The position numbers were made by a program, and so were the translations under genes. From positions 367,558 to 431,557 of the forward strand of contig NZ_JADPRT010000007.1 of the NCBI RefSeq assembly GCF_015690355.1: 64,000 bases of DNA, read 5' to 3'. Shown here in pieces: positions 33,225 through 43,625 of this stretch. Source of the DNA: Streptacidiphilus fuscans (GTDB lineage: Bacteria > Actinomycetota > Actinomycetes > Streptomycetales > Streptomycetaceae). The notes beneath the pieces were generated by a model that saw nothing but the letters and a program-made list of their open reading frames with translations, was not told where the DNA came from and did no database searches. The first letter of the stretch is position 1, and each line of letters starts with the position of its first letter.

Positions 33225-34013
33225 TCAGGGCGTCGGCTGGGCCGACTTCAGCACGCAGAAGACAGCGCCCCAGGGGTCCTGGATGCCCGCCATCCGCCCG
33301 GGCGGAATGTCCGTCGGCGGGACGACGACGTTCGCCCCGCGCTTGACGGCCGCGTCAACCGTCGCGTCGGTGTCGTCGACCTCGAACCACGCCATCCAGT
33401 GCGGCGGGACCTCGGCCGGGAAGTTGGCGGCCATGTCCTGCATCCCGCCGACGACCCTGCCGTCGACCTGCAGGCCGAAGTAGCCGGCCATCTCCTCCAT
33501 GGGCACGACCTTGATGCCGAGCGCGGCCTCGTAGAAGGCGGCGTCAGCCGGGACGTCACGGGTGTTGCACTCGTTCCAGACCAGCGAGCCAGGCTCGTTG
33601 ACGGCGACCGCGCCGAAGAACTCCTTGTGCTGCCAGACGCCGAAGACCGCGCCCGTCGGGTCGACGCCGATCAGCATCCGGCCGAGGTTGCCGACGTCCA
33701 TCGGCTCGAACATCACCTGGCCCTTGGCGGCCTTGATCTTGGCCGCGGTGGCGTCCGCGTCGTTGCTGGCCAGGTAGGTGGTCCAGACGTGGGGCGGCTC
33801 CGGGGCGCCCTCCGGGGCCATGGCCGGGCCGATGCCGCAGACGGGGCGCCCGCCGAGGTCCATGACGGCGTAGCCGCCGAACTCCTTCGGACCCGGCTCA
33901 CCACCCCAGCCGAAGACGTCCTTGTAGAAGTCCAGTGCGGCCTGCTGGTCCTTGGCCATGAGGTCGATCCAACAGGGCGTACCGGGTGTGTAGGGCTTTT
34001 CGATCGTGGACAT
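33225..34013 (-). CDS. Tandem two-domain VOC protein
   Basis: A 262-residue protein with two VOC modules: residues 8-120 (GTPCWIDLMAKDQQAALDFYKDVFGWGG...FGVWQHKEFFGA) and 135-260 (PGSLVWNECNTRDVPADAAFYEAALGIK...DPWGAVFCVLKSA). This is the SCO-type hydroxylase-like VOC family of actinomycetes with no settled reaction. GGAGGAG lies 4-5 nt before the ATG. It is downstream of catalase on the same strand but separated by a terminator hairpin, so it likely has its own promoter. Confidence 0.87.
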   Translation of the reverse strand: MSTIEKPYTPGTPCWIDLMAKDQQAALDFYKDVFGWGGEPGPKEFGGYAVMDLGGRPVCGIGPAMAPEGAPEPPHVWTTYLASNDADATAAKIKAAKGQVMFEPMDVGNLGRMLIGVDPTGAVFGVWQHKEFFGAVAVNEPGSLVWNECNTRDVPADAAFYEAALGIKVVPMEEMAGYFGLQVDGRVVGGMQDMAANFPAEVPPHWMAWFEVDDTDATVDAAVKRGANVVVPPTDIPPGRMAGIQDPWGAVFCVLKSAQPTP

Positions 34014-34067
34014 GCTTCTCCTCCGGAAGCGGCAATCCCCCTCGGCGCACACTCTTCTACCAAGACA

Positions 34068-34101
34068 CGCGCGCCGCCACCGGAACCGGTGACGGCGCGC
34101 G
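34068..34101 (-). terminator. Terminator after the catalase gene
   Basis: GCGCGCCG (34069-34076) with CGGCGCGC (34093-34100), plus an inner CCGG/CCGG pairing around a 2-nt turn, 43 bp after the catalase stop on its strand. Confidence 0.75.
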
Positions 34102-34143
34102 CGGAGGGTGACCAGCCCTGCGTTACCTAAGGCGCAAGGGAAC

Positions 34144-35604
34144 TCAGGCCTCGTCGGCGAGACGGATCGCCTTGACGGCGGCCTCAAGGCGCTTGCCGTA
34201 GTCGGCGTCAGCCGCGTGGAAGAACGGCAGCACGCGCTCGACCACGTCGTCGCGGGTGACCGAGGCGATCGAGCCCGCCAGGTTGGCGATCAGGCGGTCC
34301 TGCTCGCCCTTCGACATCAGCCGGTAGAGCTCACCGGCCTGGAAGAAGTCGTCGTCCTTGGTGTGCTGGGGGGCGACGTGGGTGCCCGTCCAGCCGGAGA
34401 CGGCGGTCGGGGCGGCCAGCGGTGCGTCGGTCTGACGCGGGCCGTCGTAGGAGTTGGGCTCGTAGTTCTTGGCCCGGCCACCGCCGTTGACCGCGCTGTA
34501 GCCGTCGCGGCCGTAGTTGTTGGCCTCGGTCGCCTTGGGAGCGTTGATCGCCAGCTGGGTGTGGTTGACGCCCAGGCGGTAGCGGTGCGCGTCGGCGTAG
34601 GCGAAGAGACGGCCCTGGAGCATCTTGTCCGGCGAGGCACCGATGCCGGGGACGAAGTTGTTCGGCGAGAAGGCGGCCTGCTCGACCTCGGCGAAGACGT
34701 TGTCCGGGTTGCGGTTGAGCACCAGGCGGCCGACGCGCTGCAGCGGGTAGTCGCTGTGCGGCCAGACCTTCGTCAGGTCGAACGGGTTGAAGCGGTACTC
34801 GGCCGCCTCGGCCACCGGCATGAGCTGGACGTAGACGGTCCAGGTCGGGTAGATGCCGCGCTCGATGGCCTGGTGCAGGTCGCGCTGGTGGCTGTCCGGG
34901 TCCTTGCCCGCCAGCTCGGCGGCCTGGTCGGCGTCCAGGCAGCGGATGCCCTGGTTGGTCTTGAAGTGGTACTTGACCCAGTAGGCGGTGCCGTCCGCGG
35001 CGACCCACTGGTAGGTGTGGGAGCCGTAGCCGTTCATGTGACGGTAGGAGGCCGGGATGCCGCGGTCGCCGAAGAGCCAGGTGATCTGGTGCAGCGACTC
35101 GGGCGAGTAGGACCAGTAGTCCCAGACGTTGTCCGCCTCGCCGGCGCCCGTGAAGGGGTCGCGCTTCTGCGAGTGGATGAAGTCGGGGAACTTGATCGGG
35201 TCCTTGATGAAGAACACCGGGGTGTTGTTGCCGACGAGGTCGTAGTTGCCCTCCTCGGTGTAGAACTTCAGCGCGAAGCCGCGCGGGTCACGGACCGCGT
35301 CGGCCGCGCCGAGGTTGCCGGCGACCGTCGAGAAGCGCAGGAAGACGTCGGTGCGCTTCCCGACGGTGTTCAGGAACGCCGCCTTGGTGAACGGCGTGAC
35401 GTCGTCGGTGACCTCGAAGTAGCCGTGCGCGCCGGAGCCGCGGGCGTGGACGATGCGCTCCGGGATGCGCTCGCGGTTGAACCGCGCGAGCTTCTCGATC
35501 AGCTGCTGGTCCTGGATCAGCAGCGGGCCGCCGATGCCGGCCTGGGCGGAGTTCTGGTTGTCGGCGACCGGGGCGCCGGACTCTGTGGTCAGGATTTTCG
35601 ACAT
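34144..35604 (-). CDS. katA: Monofunctional haem catalase
   Basis: A 486-residue clade 3 small-subunit catalase. The catalytic His is H53 (RIVHARGSGAHGYF), the Asn is in VGNNTPVFFIKDP, and the proximal haem ligand is Y336 in RLFAYADAHRYRLG. FLRFSTVAG and the NADPH-binding region are also present, and length is typical. It converts 2 H2O2 to water and oxygen in the cytosol. Its place directly after allantoinase and allantoicase suggests it removes the peroxide produced by urate oxidase and perhaps by xanthine oxidation. It follows the allantoicase gene by 103 bp, so it may be read from the AllR-controlled promoter as well as its own. Confidence 0.96.
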   Translation of the reverse strand: MSKILTTESGAPVADNQNSAQAGIGGPLLIQDQQLIEKLARFNRERIPERIVHARGSGAHGYFEVTDDVTPFTKAAFLNTVGKRTDVFLRFSTVAGNLGAADAVRDPRGFALKFYTEEGNYDLVGNNTPVFFIKDPIKFPDFIHSQKRDPFTGAGEADNVWDYWSYSPESLHQITWLFGDRGIPASYRHMNGYGSHTYQWVAADGTAYWVKYHFKTNQGIRCLDADQAAELAGKDPDSHQRDLHQAIERGIYPTWTVYVQLMPVAEAAEYRFNPFDLTKVWPHSDYPLQRVGRLVLNRNPDNVFAEVEQAAFSPNNFVPGIGASPDKMLQGRLFAYADAHRYRLGVNHTQLAINAPKATEANNYGRDGYSAVNGGGRAKNYEPNSYDGPRQTDAPLAAPTAVSGWTGTHVAPQHTKDDDFFQAGELYRLMSKGEQDRLIANLAGSIASVTRDDVVERVLPFFHAADADYGKRLEAAVKAIRLADEA

Positions 35605-35707
35605 GGAGGTACTCCGGATCGGCTCAGACGAATGTCTTCGCAGGTGGAATCGTCGCGGTGCGACGTGAGATGGAGGTGGTTCGGCAGCTGCTGGGCGGGC
35701 CGTCGTC

Positions 35708-36946
35708 TCAAACGCCCAGCAGCCGCCAGATCGCGGCCCGGCGACGGGAGTTCTCCGCGCCGTCGGGGGTGTCGGCCGGCTGCAGCGCGGACTCGGCTGC
35801 GCGCACGGCCTCGGTGGTGGTCAGCGGACGCGCGGCGGTGAGCGCCTGCGCCTCGCCGGTGGTCAGGCCCGCGTGGGCGAGGGCCTGCTCGGCCTCGGCC
35901 GCGGGGACCAGGTTGAACCAGCGCAGCGCGTGCGCGGCGCGACCGGCCTCGGTCAGCCGACCGGTGAGCCGGAGCCGTGCCACACCGCCGTCGGGGAAGA
36001 CATCCAGGCGCGCGGCGGTCACGGCCGTGCGCGGCTCGACGCGGACCTGGTGGCGGGTGTCGGGCTGGAGCCGGGTGCGCGGCAGCAGCTCGACCCACTC
36101 GCCGGTGGCGGCGTCCTTGCCCGAAACCGAGGCCCAGCCGGGGCAGTTGCCGACGAAGTGGGTGGTGTCGATCTCGACGCCGAGTACCTCGCCCTCGTCG
36201 ACCAGGTCGAGCTCGACCCAGTCGTTGTCCTTGTTGCGACGGCGTCGCGTCTCCCAGCCCTCGCCCATCACGGCCGCGCGGCCGAGGGAGTTGAGGTTGT
36301 GCGGCGAGGAGAAGTAGCGGTCGGACGCGCCGGTGGCGACGCCGCCGAACTCCTGCGCGGCCAGGTCGAAGGTGAGCCCGGCCAGCGCGCGCGGGTCGAC
36401 GACGACCTCGCCGTGGACCCGGAGCCGGGCCACGCCGCCGTCGGGGAAGATGTTGAGACGGACGTGGGTGAAGCGCTGCGGGGCGGAGACCTCGAACTCG
36501 TGGGCGGTGTCGCCCTTGAGCGCGGTGCGCGGAACGATCTCGGTCCACTCGGCGGCGGCGAGCTCCTCCGGCGAGGGGCTGCCGGGCACGGAGACGGCCT
36601 CGATCGAGGCGCTCTCCGGGTAGTTGCCGGTGAAGTGCGCGGTGTCGACGATCACGCCGCGGATCACGCCGGCGGCGCCCAGGCGGACGATCGCCCAGTC
36701 GTGGTCCTCGTCGGTCGGGTGCGTCTCGTCGACGCTCGCGCCGCGACGGCGGCGGGTCTCCCAGCCGTCCATGATCTGGCCCTTGTGCCCGAAGGTGTGC
36801 GGGCGGAACTCCGCCGGCTTCGCGACGATCAGGTTCTCCCGCTCGGCGAACAGCTCGTCGTTGGCGGCGACCACGCCCGCGCCCAGTGACCGCGCTGCGA
36901 GGTTGACCAACTCGGTGAACGGGGCCGGGTTCTGGTTGTCGGTCAT
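35708..36946 (-). CDS. alc: Allantoicase with OHCU-like C-terminal extension
   Basis: 412 residues. Both allantoicase repeats are intact: GHKGQIMDGWETRRRR (DGWETRRRR at 60-68) and MGEGWETRRRR in the second repeat, each followed by the DTAHFTGNYP or DTTHFVGNCPG core. It hydrolyses allantoate to ureidoglycolate and urea. Residues about 340-412 extend beyond the 374-residue paralogue. ALRWFNLVPAAEAEQALAHAG...TAARPLTTTEAV looks like the first helices of OHCU decarboxylase, without its catalytic His. The ATG overlaps the allantoinase stop by 4 bp (36943-36946). This paralogue is the one wired to the AllR-type operator. Confidence 0.94.
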   Translation of the reverse strand: MTDNQNPAPFTELVNLAARSLGAGVVAANDELFAERENLIVAKPAEFRPHTFGHKGQIMDGWETRRRRGASVDETHPTDEDHDWAIVRLGAAGVIRGVIVDTAHFTGNYPESASIEAVSVPGSPSPEELAAAEWTEIVPRTALKGDTAHEFEVSAPQRFTHVRLNIFPDGGVARLRVHGEVVVDPRALAGLTFDLAAQEFGGVATGASDRYFSSPHNLNSLGRAAVMGEGWETRRRRNKDNDWVELDLVDEGEVLGVEIDTTHFVGNCPGWASVSGKDAATGEWVELLPRTRLQPDTRHQVRVEPRTAVTAARLDVFPDGGVARLRLTGRLTEAGRAAHALRWFNLVPAAEAEQALAHAGLTTGEAQALTAARPLTTTEAVRAAESALQPADTPDGAENSRRRAAIWRLLGV

Positions 36947-38286
36947 GCTTCTCCTCGGGTCAGCAGTCGGCCGGTCGGGGTGCCGGCGACGTCCACCGGC
37001 TCACCGCGGAGCCAGGTGGTGCGCACGACGCCGGACAGCGAACGGCCTGCGTAGGGGGTCACGGGGTTGCGGTGGTGCAGTCCGGCCGGGTCGACGGTGA
37101 ACTCGCCGTCGGGGTCGAAGGCCACCAGGTCTGCGTCCTTGCCGGGGGCGATCGCGCCCTTGCTCGTCAGGCCGACGAAGGCGGCGGTTCCGGTGGACAT
37201 CCAGCGGACGACGTCGGCGAGGCTGTGACCGCGGCGGCGCGCCTCGGTCCAGATCGCCGGAAGGCCCAGCTGCAGCGACGCGATACCGCCCCACGCGGCG
37301 GCGAAGTCGCCGTCGCCGCCGAAGCGCGGCAGGTGCTTGAGGTCGGGCGTCGAGGGCGAGTGGTCGGAGACGATCCCGACGAACTCGCCTGCGGCGAGCG
37401 CCGCCCAGATCTGGTCGCGGTTGGACTCACTGCGGATCGGCGGACAGCACTTGAAAGCGGTGTCACCGGCCGGGACCTGCTCGGCGGTGAGAGTGAGGTA
37501 GTGCGGGCACGTTTCTGCGGTTACCTGTACGCCCTCGGCGCGGGCGGCGCGCAGCAGCGGCAGCACAGCCGCGGACGACACGTGCAGGATGTGGACGCGG
37601 GCACCGGTCCGCTTGGCGGCGGCGAGCAGGCCGCTGACGGCTACCGCCTCGGCGTCGTCCGGCCGGGAGGCGAGGAAGTCGGCGTACTCCGGACCGGGCG
37701 TGTGCGGGGCCTCGTCCAGGATCCGCGGGTCCTCGGCGTGGATGATCGCCAGCGCCCCGATGCGCGCCTGCTCTTCCAGCGCGGCTTCGAGCTGGGCGGC
37801 GTTGAGGTGCGGGAACTCGTCCACCCCGGAGGGGGCGAGGAAGCTCTTGAACCCGAAGACGCCGGCCTCGTACAGGGCGGCCAGGTCGCCGGTGTTGTCC
37901 GGAACGGCGCCGCCCCACAGGCCGGTGTCGACGTAGAGCTGGCCCTCGGCGACCTTGCGCTTCGCTTCGAGGTTCGCGACCGTCGTGGTCGGCGGGATCG
38001 AGTTGAGCGGCATGTCGACGATGGTCGTCACCCCACCGGCCGCGGCGGCGCGGGTCGCGGTGGCGAAGCCTTCCCACTCCGTGCGACCGGGCTCATTCAC
38101 GTGTACGTGAGTGTCGACGAGCCCCGGGAGGAGCGCGACGTCCCCGAGGTCCACCAGCTCCGCGCCTGCGAGATCGGCGGCACCATGGGCCAGGACCTCG
38201 ACGATCCGCCCTTCGCTGACGACCACGTCGGCAGCGGTCTCGCCGACCGGGAGGACGACGCGCCGGGATCGGATCACCTTGGTCAA
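36943..38286 (-). CDS. allB: Allantoinase
   Basis: A 447-residue cyclic amidohydrolase that opens (S)-allantoin to allantoate. Metal-site residues: DTHVHVNEPGRTEWEGF (HxH, about 58-60), the carboxylated lysine in GFKSFLAPSGVDEFP, HAEDP, LHVSS (His), and SDHSPST (Asp). The start codon is TTG at 38286, preceded by AGGAGG 6 nt upstream; MTKVIRSRRVVLP is the natural N-terminus. Two 17-bp AllR-type sites and a -35/-10 pair lie 42-82 bp upstream. It leads an operon with allantoicase and possibly catalase. Confidence 0.95.
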   Translation of the reverse strand: MTKVIRSRRVVLPVGETAADVVVSEGRIVEVLAHGAADLAGAELVDLGDVALLPGLVDTHVHVNEPGRTEWEGFATATRAAAAGGVTTIVDMPLNSIPPTTTVANLEAKRKVAEGQLYVDTGLWGGAVPDNTGDLAALYEAGVFGFKSFLAPSGVDEFPHLNAAQLEAALEEQARIGALAIIHAEDPRILDEAPHTPGPEYADFLASRPDDAEAVAVSGLLAAAKRTGARVHILHVSSAAVLPLLRAARAEGVQVTAETCPHYLTLTAEQVPAGDTAFKCCPPIRSESNRDQIWAALAAGEFVGIVSDHSPSTPDLKHLPRFGGDGDFAAAWGGIASLQLGLPAIWTEARRRGHSLADVVRWMSTGTAAFVGLTSKGAIAPGKDADLVAFDPDGEFTVDPAGLHHRNPVTPYAGRSLSGVVRTTWLRGEPVDVAGTPTGRLLTRGEA

Positions 38287-38313
38287 CTTGGGCCTCCTGA
38301 TTGGGTTGTCGCG

Positions 38314-38368
38314 AGCCTATGGTCGCCTTCAACAAAACGTCAACGGTTTCTTTCAACGAGTTGTTGAA
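38314..38368 (-). promoter_or_regulatory. allB promoter with two AllR-type operators
   Basis: Site 1, TTCAACAAAACGTCAAC (38328-38344), and site 2, TTCAACGAGTTGTTGAA (38352-38368), are 24 bp apart centre to centre. On the reverse strand TTGACG (38338-38343) and TAGGCT (38314-38319) form a -35/-10 pair with an 18-bp spacer. Site 1 therefore covers the -35 box and site 2 lies just upstream of it. Similar sites are at 43568, 44391 and 52444. Binding by the IclR-family AllR is inferred. Confidence 0.78.
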
Positions 38369-38399
38369 GAGCCGCTGCCGTGCACTTTCGGGGGAAGCT

Positions 38400-38618
38400 A
38401 CGACCTAGGGGGCGCGAGGCTCTGCCGATATGCGGCTCCGCCGCGTGGGCGCGACGAGGTGGGCTTCGCTCCCGCAGGTGGTTGCACCACCTAGGGGCGC
38501 GGGGAACTGCGCGAGGAACCATCCAGTGCGGATGGCCCTGCTCGTACAGCGACACACCACCCAGGGTGGCTTGTCGCGCAGTTCCTCGCGCCCCTGGCAG
38601 TGCAACTACCTGCGGCAG
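38400..38618. repeat. Intergenic repeat element, copy 1, with long imperfect inverted repeat
   Basis: The stretch starts with a GGGGGCGCGAGGCTCTGCCG-type block and holds 45-bp imperfect arms at 38469-38514 and 38574-38618. Their cores are GGGGCGCGGGGAACTGCGCGA and its complement TCGCGCAGTTCCTCGCGCCCC. Parts recur near 53.35-53.52 kb and 58.25 kb. It lies between allB and glycerate kinase in a 380-bp gene-free gap and probably also ends glycerate-kinase transcription. Confidence 0.75.
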
Positions 38619-38666
38619 CAAAAGTGAAAGTCTGCGAAAAAACCGCCCCCGGAGGGGGCGGGCGTC

Positions 38667-39800
38667 TCAGCCCGCGCCGAGGAGCTGGGCGGCGAGCCGC
38701 TCCCCAGCCAGCTCCGCCAGTTCCGCGGCGCGGGTGAGACTGTCACCGCCGGGGCCGGCCAGCTCGGAGAGCGAGATCGCAGCGACAAACCCCGCGGCGC
38801 GCCACTGTTCCTCACTGAGCTCAAGCAAGCCGGCCACGGCTGCGACCGGGACTCCCGCCCCGGTCGCCGCCTCGGCGACACCGGCGGGCGCCTTGCCGTG
38901 CAGGGTCTGCACGTCCAGGCAGCCTTCGCCGGTCACGACCAGACGGGCTCCCCGCACCGCCCGGTCGAAGCCCAGCAGATCGAGCAAGAGCGCGATCCCG
39001 GGCCGTAGAGAGGCCCCCAAGAGGGCCAGCGCGCCGAAGCCGAGGCCGCCCGCGGCGCCCGCGCCGGGCGCGTCCCGCAGGTCGGAGCCGGTCAGCTTGG
39101 CGACATGGTCGGCCCAGTGGGCCAGCGCGGCGTCGAGCTCGGCGACGTCGGCGGGCGTCGCGCCCTTCTGCGGTCCGTAGACCGCGGGCGCGCCGCGCTC
39201 ACCGAGCAGCGGGTTGTCGACGTCGCTCGCGACGACGAACTCGACGCCGGAGAGGGTGTCCGCCAGCGGACCCGGGTCGACCGAGTCCAGGCGGGCCAGT
39301 GCCGCTCCCCCGGGCGGCAGCTCCTGGCCGTCGGCGTCCAGCAGCCGGACGCCGAGCGCCTGGGCCAGGCCCGCGCCGCCGTCGGTGCAGGCGACGCCGC
39401 CCAGCCCGAGCACGATCTTCGTACAACCGAGGTCGATGGCCCGGCGGATCAGCTGGCCGGTGCCGTAACTGCCCGCGGTCAGCGGGGCCTTGACCCCGCC
39501 CGGGAGCAGCTGCAGGCCGCTGGCCTGGGCCGCCTCGATCACCGCGGTCTCCCCCTGGACCGCGAAGACGGCTTCGAGCTGCTCGCCGGTGGGGCCGTCC
39601 ACCAGCGTCGGCACGGCGGTGAAACCCGCCGCGACCGCCGCCAGGACCGTCCCCTCGCCGCCGTCGGCGACGGGCAGGGTGCGCACCTCGACGTCCGGAC
39701 GGACGCGACGCACGCCGGCGGCGATGTGCTCCGCCGCCTCGGACCCGGTGAGGCTGCCTTTGAACTTGTCGGGCGCGATCACCACGTGGCCCTGCGTCAT
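38667..39800 (-). CDS. glxK: Glycerate 2-kinase (GlxK/GarK type)
   Basis: A 377-residue class I glycerate kinase that phosphorylates the D-glycerate formed by tartronate semialdehyde reductase, delivering 2-phosphoglycerate to glycolysis. Signatures are VVIAPDKFKGSLTGSEAAEHI (3-24), PVADGGEGT, GSYGTGQLIRRA, GLGGVACTDGGAG and VTGEGCLDVQTLHGKAP. The start ATG at 39800 begins MTQGHVVIAPDKFKGS with GGTGAGG upstream; earlier in-frame codons lack support. It lies 126 bp after glyoxylate carboligase beyond a terminator hairpin, so it may be read-through or separately transcribed. Confidence 0.95.
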   Translation of the reverse strand: MTQGHVVIAPDKFKGSLTGSEAAEHIAAGVRRVRPDVEVRTLPVADGGEGTVLAAVAAGFTAVPTLVDGPTGEQLEAVFAVQGETAVIEAAQASGLQLLPGGVKAPLTAGSYGTGQLIRRAIDLGCTKIVLGLGGVACTDGGAGLAQALGVRLLDADGQELPPGGAALARLDSVDPGPLADTLSGVEFVVASDVDNPLLGERGAPAVYGPQKGATPADVAELDAALAHWADHVAKLTGSDLRDAPGAGAAGGLGFGALALLGASLRPGIALLLDLLGFDRAVRGARLVVTGEGCLDVQTLHGKAPAGVAEAATGAGVPVAAVAGLLELSEEQWRAAGFVAAISLSELAGPGGDSLTRAAELAELAGERLAAQLLGAG

Positions 39801-39851
39801 GACAGCCTCACCTTCGTGTGCAGAGCTGCGCTCTGTGTTCATCAAGGAGTA

Positions 39852-39898
39852 CCTCCCGGCGGCGCGGGCACGACCGGATGGATCACGCCGCCGGGAGG
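39852..39898 (-). terminator. Terminator after the hyi-glxR-gcl operon
   Basis: CCTCCCGGCGGCG (39852-39864) and CGCCGCCGGGAGG (39886-39898) form a perfect 13-bp stem, 28 bp past the gcl stop and before glycerate kinase. Confidence 0.75.
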
Positions 39899-39926
39899 AG
39901 ACTAGGGGCTGCGCCCCGACGGTGCG

Positions 39927-41702
<1,776 letters not shown>

Positions 41703-41703
41703 G

Positions 41704-42597
41704 TCACTTGACCTTTCCGGACAGGCGCTCCAGGTTGCGCAGCAGGGCCGAGTGGTCCAGCCCGCCGTCGCCGGCGTTGCGCATCGCGGTGATGAAGTCC
41801 GCGACCAGCGCGGCGGTGGGCAGCGGGACCTCGACGGCACGCGCCGCGGACAGCAGGTTGCCCATGTCCTTGTGGTGCAGGTCGAGGCGGAAGCCCGGCG
41901 CGAAGTCGCGCTTGAGGAAGTTGTTCTTCTTGCGGGTCAGCACGGTGGAACCGGCCAGACCGCCGTTGAGCACGTCGAGGGCGACCTCCAGGTCCACGCC
42001 CGACTTCTCCAGGAAGACCACGGCCTCGGCGCACGCCTGGATGTTGACGGCGACGATCAGCTGGTTGGCGACCTTGACGGTCTGGCCGGAGCCGGACGGG
42101 CCGACCAGCGCGACGGTGGTGCCCAGCACCTTCAGGACCGGCTCGGCCTCGTCGAAGTCGGCACGCTCGCCACCGACCATGATCGAGAGCACACCCTCGA
42201 TGGCACCGGCCTCGCCACCGGAGACGGGGGCGTCGATGGAACGCAGGCCCTTCTCCTTGGCGGCGGCGGCCACACGCTGCGAGATCTGCGGGGTCACCGA
42301 GGACATGTCGATGAGGAGCGCACCGGCGGCGGCGTTGTCGAGCACGCCGTCCTCGCCGAAGTACACGGCCTCGACCTGCGGGTCGGCCGGAACCATCGTG
42401 ATGACGATCTCGGCGTCCTTGACGGCCTCGGCGATCGAGGAGGCGCCCTTGCCGCCGTCGGCGATCAGCTTGTCGATCGGCGCCTGGACCAGGTTGTAAC
42501 CGGTGACGGTGTGGCCGGCCTTGACGAGATTGGCCGCCATCGGGCTGCCCATGATGCCGAGGCCGATGAAGGCGATCCGGCGCGAGGTGGTGCTCAT
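41704..42597 (-). CDS. glxR: 2-hydroxy-3-oxopropionate (tartronate semialdehyde) reductase
   Basis: A 297-residue beta-hydroxyacid dehydrogenase that reduces tartronate semialdehyde to D-glycerate with NAD(P)H. The dinucleotide motif is FIGLGIMGSPMAANLVKAGH (10-29), the substrate loop DAPVSGGEAGAIEG is near 122-135, and the catalytic Lys is in GSGQTVKVANQLIVA (near 170). FRLDLHHKDMGNLL completes the signature. GGAG lies 5 nt before the ATG. It lies between hyi (28 bp upstream) and gcl (2 bp downstream). Confidence 0.95.
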   Translation of the reverse strand: MSTTSRRIAFIGLGIMGSPMAANLVKAGHTVTGYNLVQAPIDKLIADGGKGASSIAEAVKDAEIVITMVPADPQVEAVYFGEDGVLDNAAAGALLIDMSSVTPQISQRVAAAAKEKGLRSIDAPVSGGEAGAIEGVLSIMVGGERADFDEAEPVLKVLGTTVALVGPSGSGQTVKVANQLIVAVNIQACAEAVVFLEKSGVDLEVALDVLNGGLAGSTVLTRKKNNFLKRDFAPGFRLDLHHKDMGNLLSAARAVEVPLPTAALVADFITAMRNAGDGGLDHSALLRNLERLSGKVK

Positions 42598-42625
42598 GAG
42601 AACTCCTTGGGAGGTGTCGGGAAAG

Positions 42626-43480
42626 TCAGCGAGTGCGGCGGCGAAGCTCGCGCGGCAGCCACTCGAAGGAGTCGGCCGAGGCGACTCCGGCCACGGGCTT
42701 GTACTCCAGCCCGATGTAGCCTTCGTAATCAACGGCGTCCAACTGGCCCAGAAGGCCGGGGAAGTCGAGCTCACCCGAACCCGGGAAGTTACGGCCCGGC
42801 ACGTCGGCGATCTGCACGTGACCGATGCGGTCGGCGTACTCGGTGATCACCGCGGCGAGGTCCTCGCCGTTGCGCGCCAGGTGGTAGAGGTCGCAGAGGA
42901 ACTTCGTGTTGCCGAGGCCGGTGGTCCCGTTGACGGCGTCGACCAGGGCGACGGCGTCCTTCGAGGACAGCAACCCGTACTGCGGCGCCTCCGGCGCGTT
43001 CAGCGCCTCGACCAGCAGGATCGCGCCGATACCGTGCGCGGCCTGCGCGGCCAGCGCGAGGTTCTCCAGCGCGAGGGCGTCCTGCTCGGCCACCGGCACG
43101 TCCTCGACCCGGTTGCCGTAGAGCGCGTTGAGCGCCTTGCAGCCGAGGGAGTCGGCCAGGCCGACCGCCACCGCGATGTTGTCGCGGAACTGCTGCGAGT
43201 CGGCGGGGCGGGACAGCAGGCCCTTGTCGCCGCCGGCCATGTTGCCGGCGTCGAAGTTGAGGCCGGTCAGCTGGACGCCGGCGTCCACGAACGCGGAGCG
43301 CAGGGCGTCGAGGTCGGCCTGGGGCGGGGTGGGGCCGTCCAGGGTCCACCACAGTTCGGCGGCGTCGAAACCGGCGGCCTTGGCTGCGGCGGGACGCTCC
43401 ACCAGCGGCAGCTCGGTGAAGAGGATCGAGAGGTTGACAGTCCAGCGCTGGTTCAGCCAGCTCTGCGCAGTGGCGGTCAT
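42626..43480 (-). CDS. hyi: Hydroxypyruvate isomerase
   Basis: A 284-residue TIM-barrel enzyme of the xylose-isomerase-like superfamily. It interconverts hydroxypyruvate and tartronate semialdehyde, linking the glycerate and glyoxylate routes. Typical stretches are VNLSILFTELPLVERPAAAKAAGFDAAELWW, LLVEALN (catalytic Glu), FLCDLYHLARNGEDL, GHVQIADVPGRNFPGSGELDF and GYIGLEYKPV (second Glu). First gene of the hyi-glxR-gcl operon; its promoter region carries the AllR-type palindrome at 43568-43584, 88 bp before the ATG. Confidence 0.95.
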   Translation of the reverse strand: MTATAQSWLNQRWTVNLSILFTELPLVERPAAAKAAGFDAAELWWTLDGPTPPQADLDALRSAFVDAGVQLTGLNFDAGNMAGGDKGLLSRPADSQQFRDNIAVAVGLADSLGCKALNALYGNRVEDVPVAEQDALALENLALAAQAAHGIGAILLVEALNAPEAPQYGLLSSKDAVALVDAVNGTTGLGNTKFLCDLYHLARNGEDLAAVITEYADRIGHVQIADVPGRNFPGSGELDFPGLLGQLDAVDYEGYIGLEYKPVAGVASADSFEWLPRELRRRTR

Positions 43481-43552
43481 GCCATCACCAGTTCCACGAG
43501 TTCACGAGTTCCGCTGATTCCACTATGCGGAAGATGTTTTCTGCTTGACGAA

Positions 43553-43584
43553 ACTATGCCACGAGCCTTCAACACTTTGTCAAG
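43553..43584 (-). promoter_or_regulatory. hyi operon promoter with AllR-type operator
   Basis: TTCAACACTTTGTCAAG (43568-43584). On the reverse strand TTGACA (43578-43583) is a -35 box and CATAGT (43553-43558) a -10 box with a 19-bp spacer. The operator overlaps the -35 box, as at allB site 1, and both continue TGTTGAAGGC or TTGTTGAAGGC. Confidence 0.75.
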
Positions 43585-43625
43585 GGGATGGTTCTCAACT
43601 CGCGTTTCGCGGATACGCTTCGGGC

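Noticed and set aside
38380..39180. Forward open frame across the intergenic repeat and glycerate kinase
   Set aside because: Antisense to glycerate kinase, repeat-derived at its start, and without any recognisable domain.
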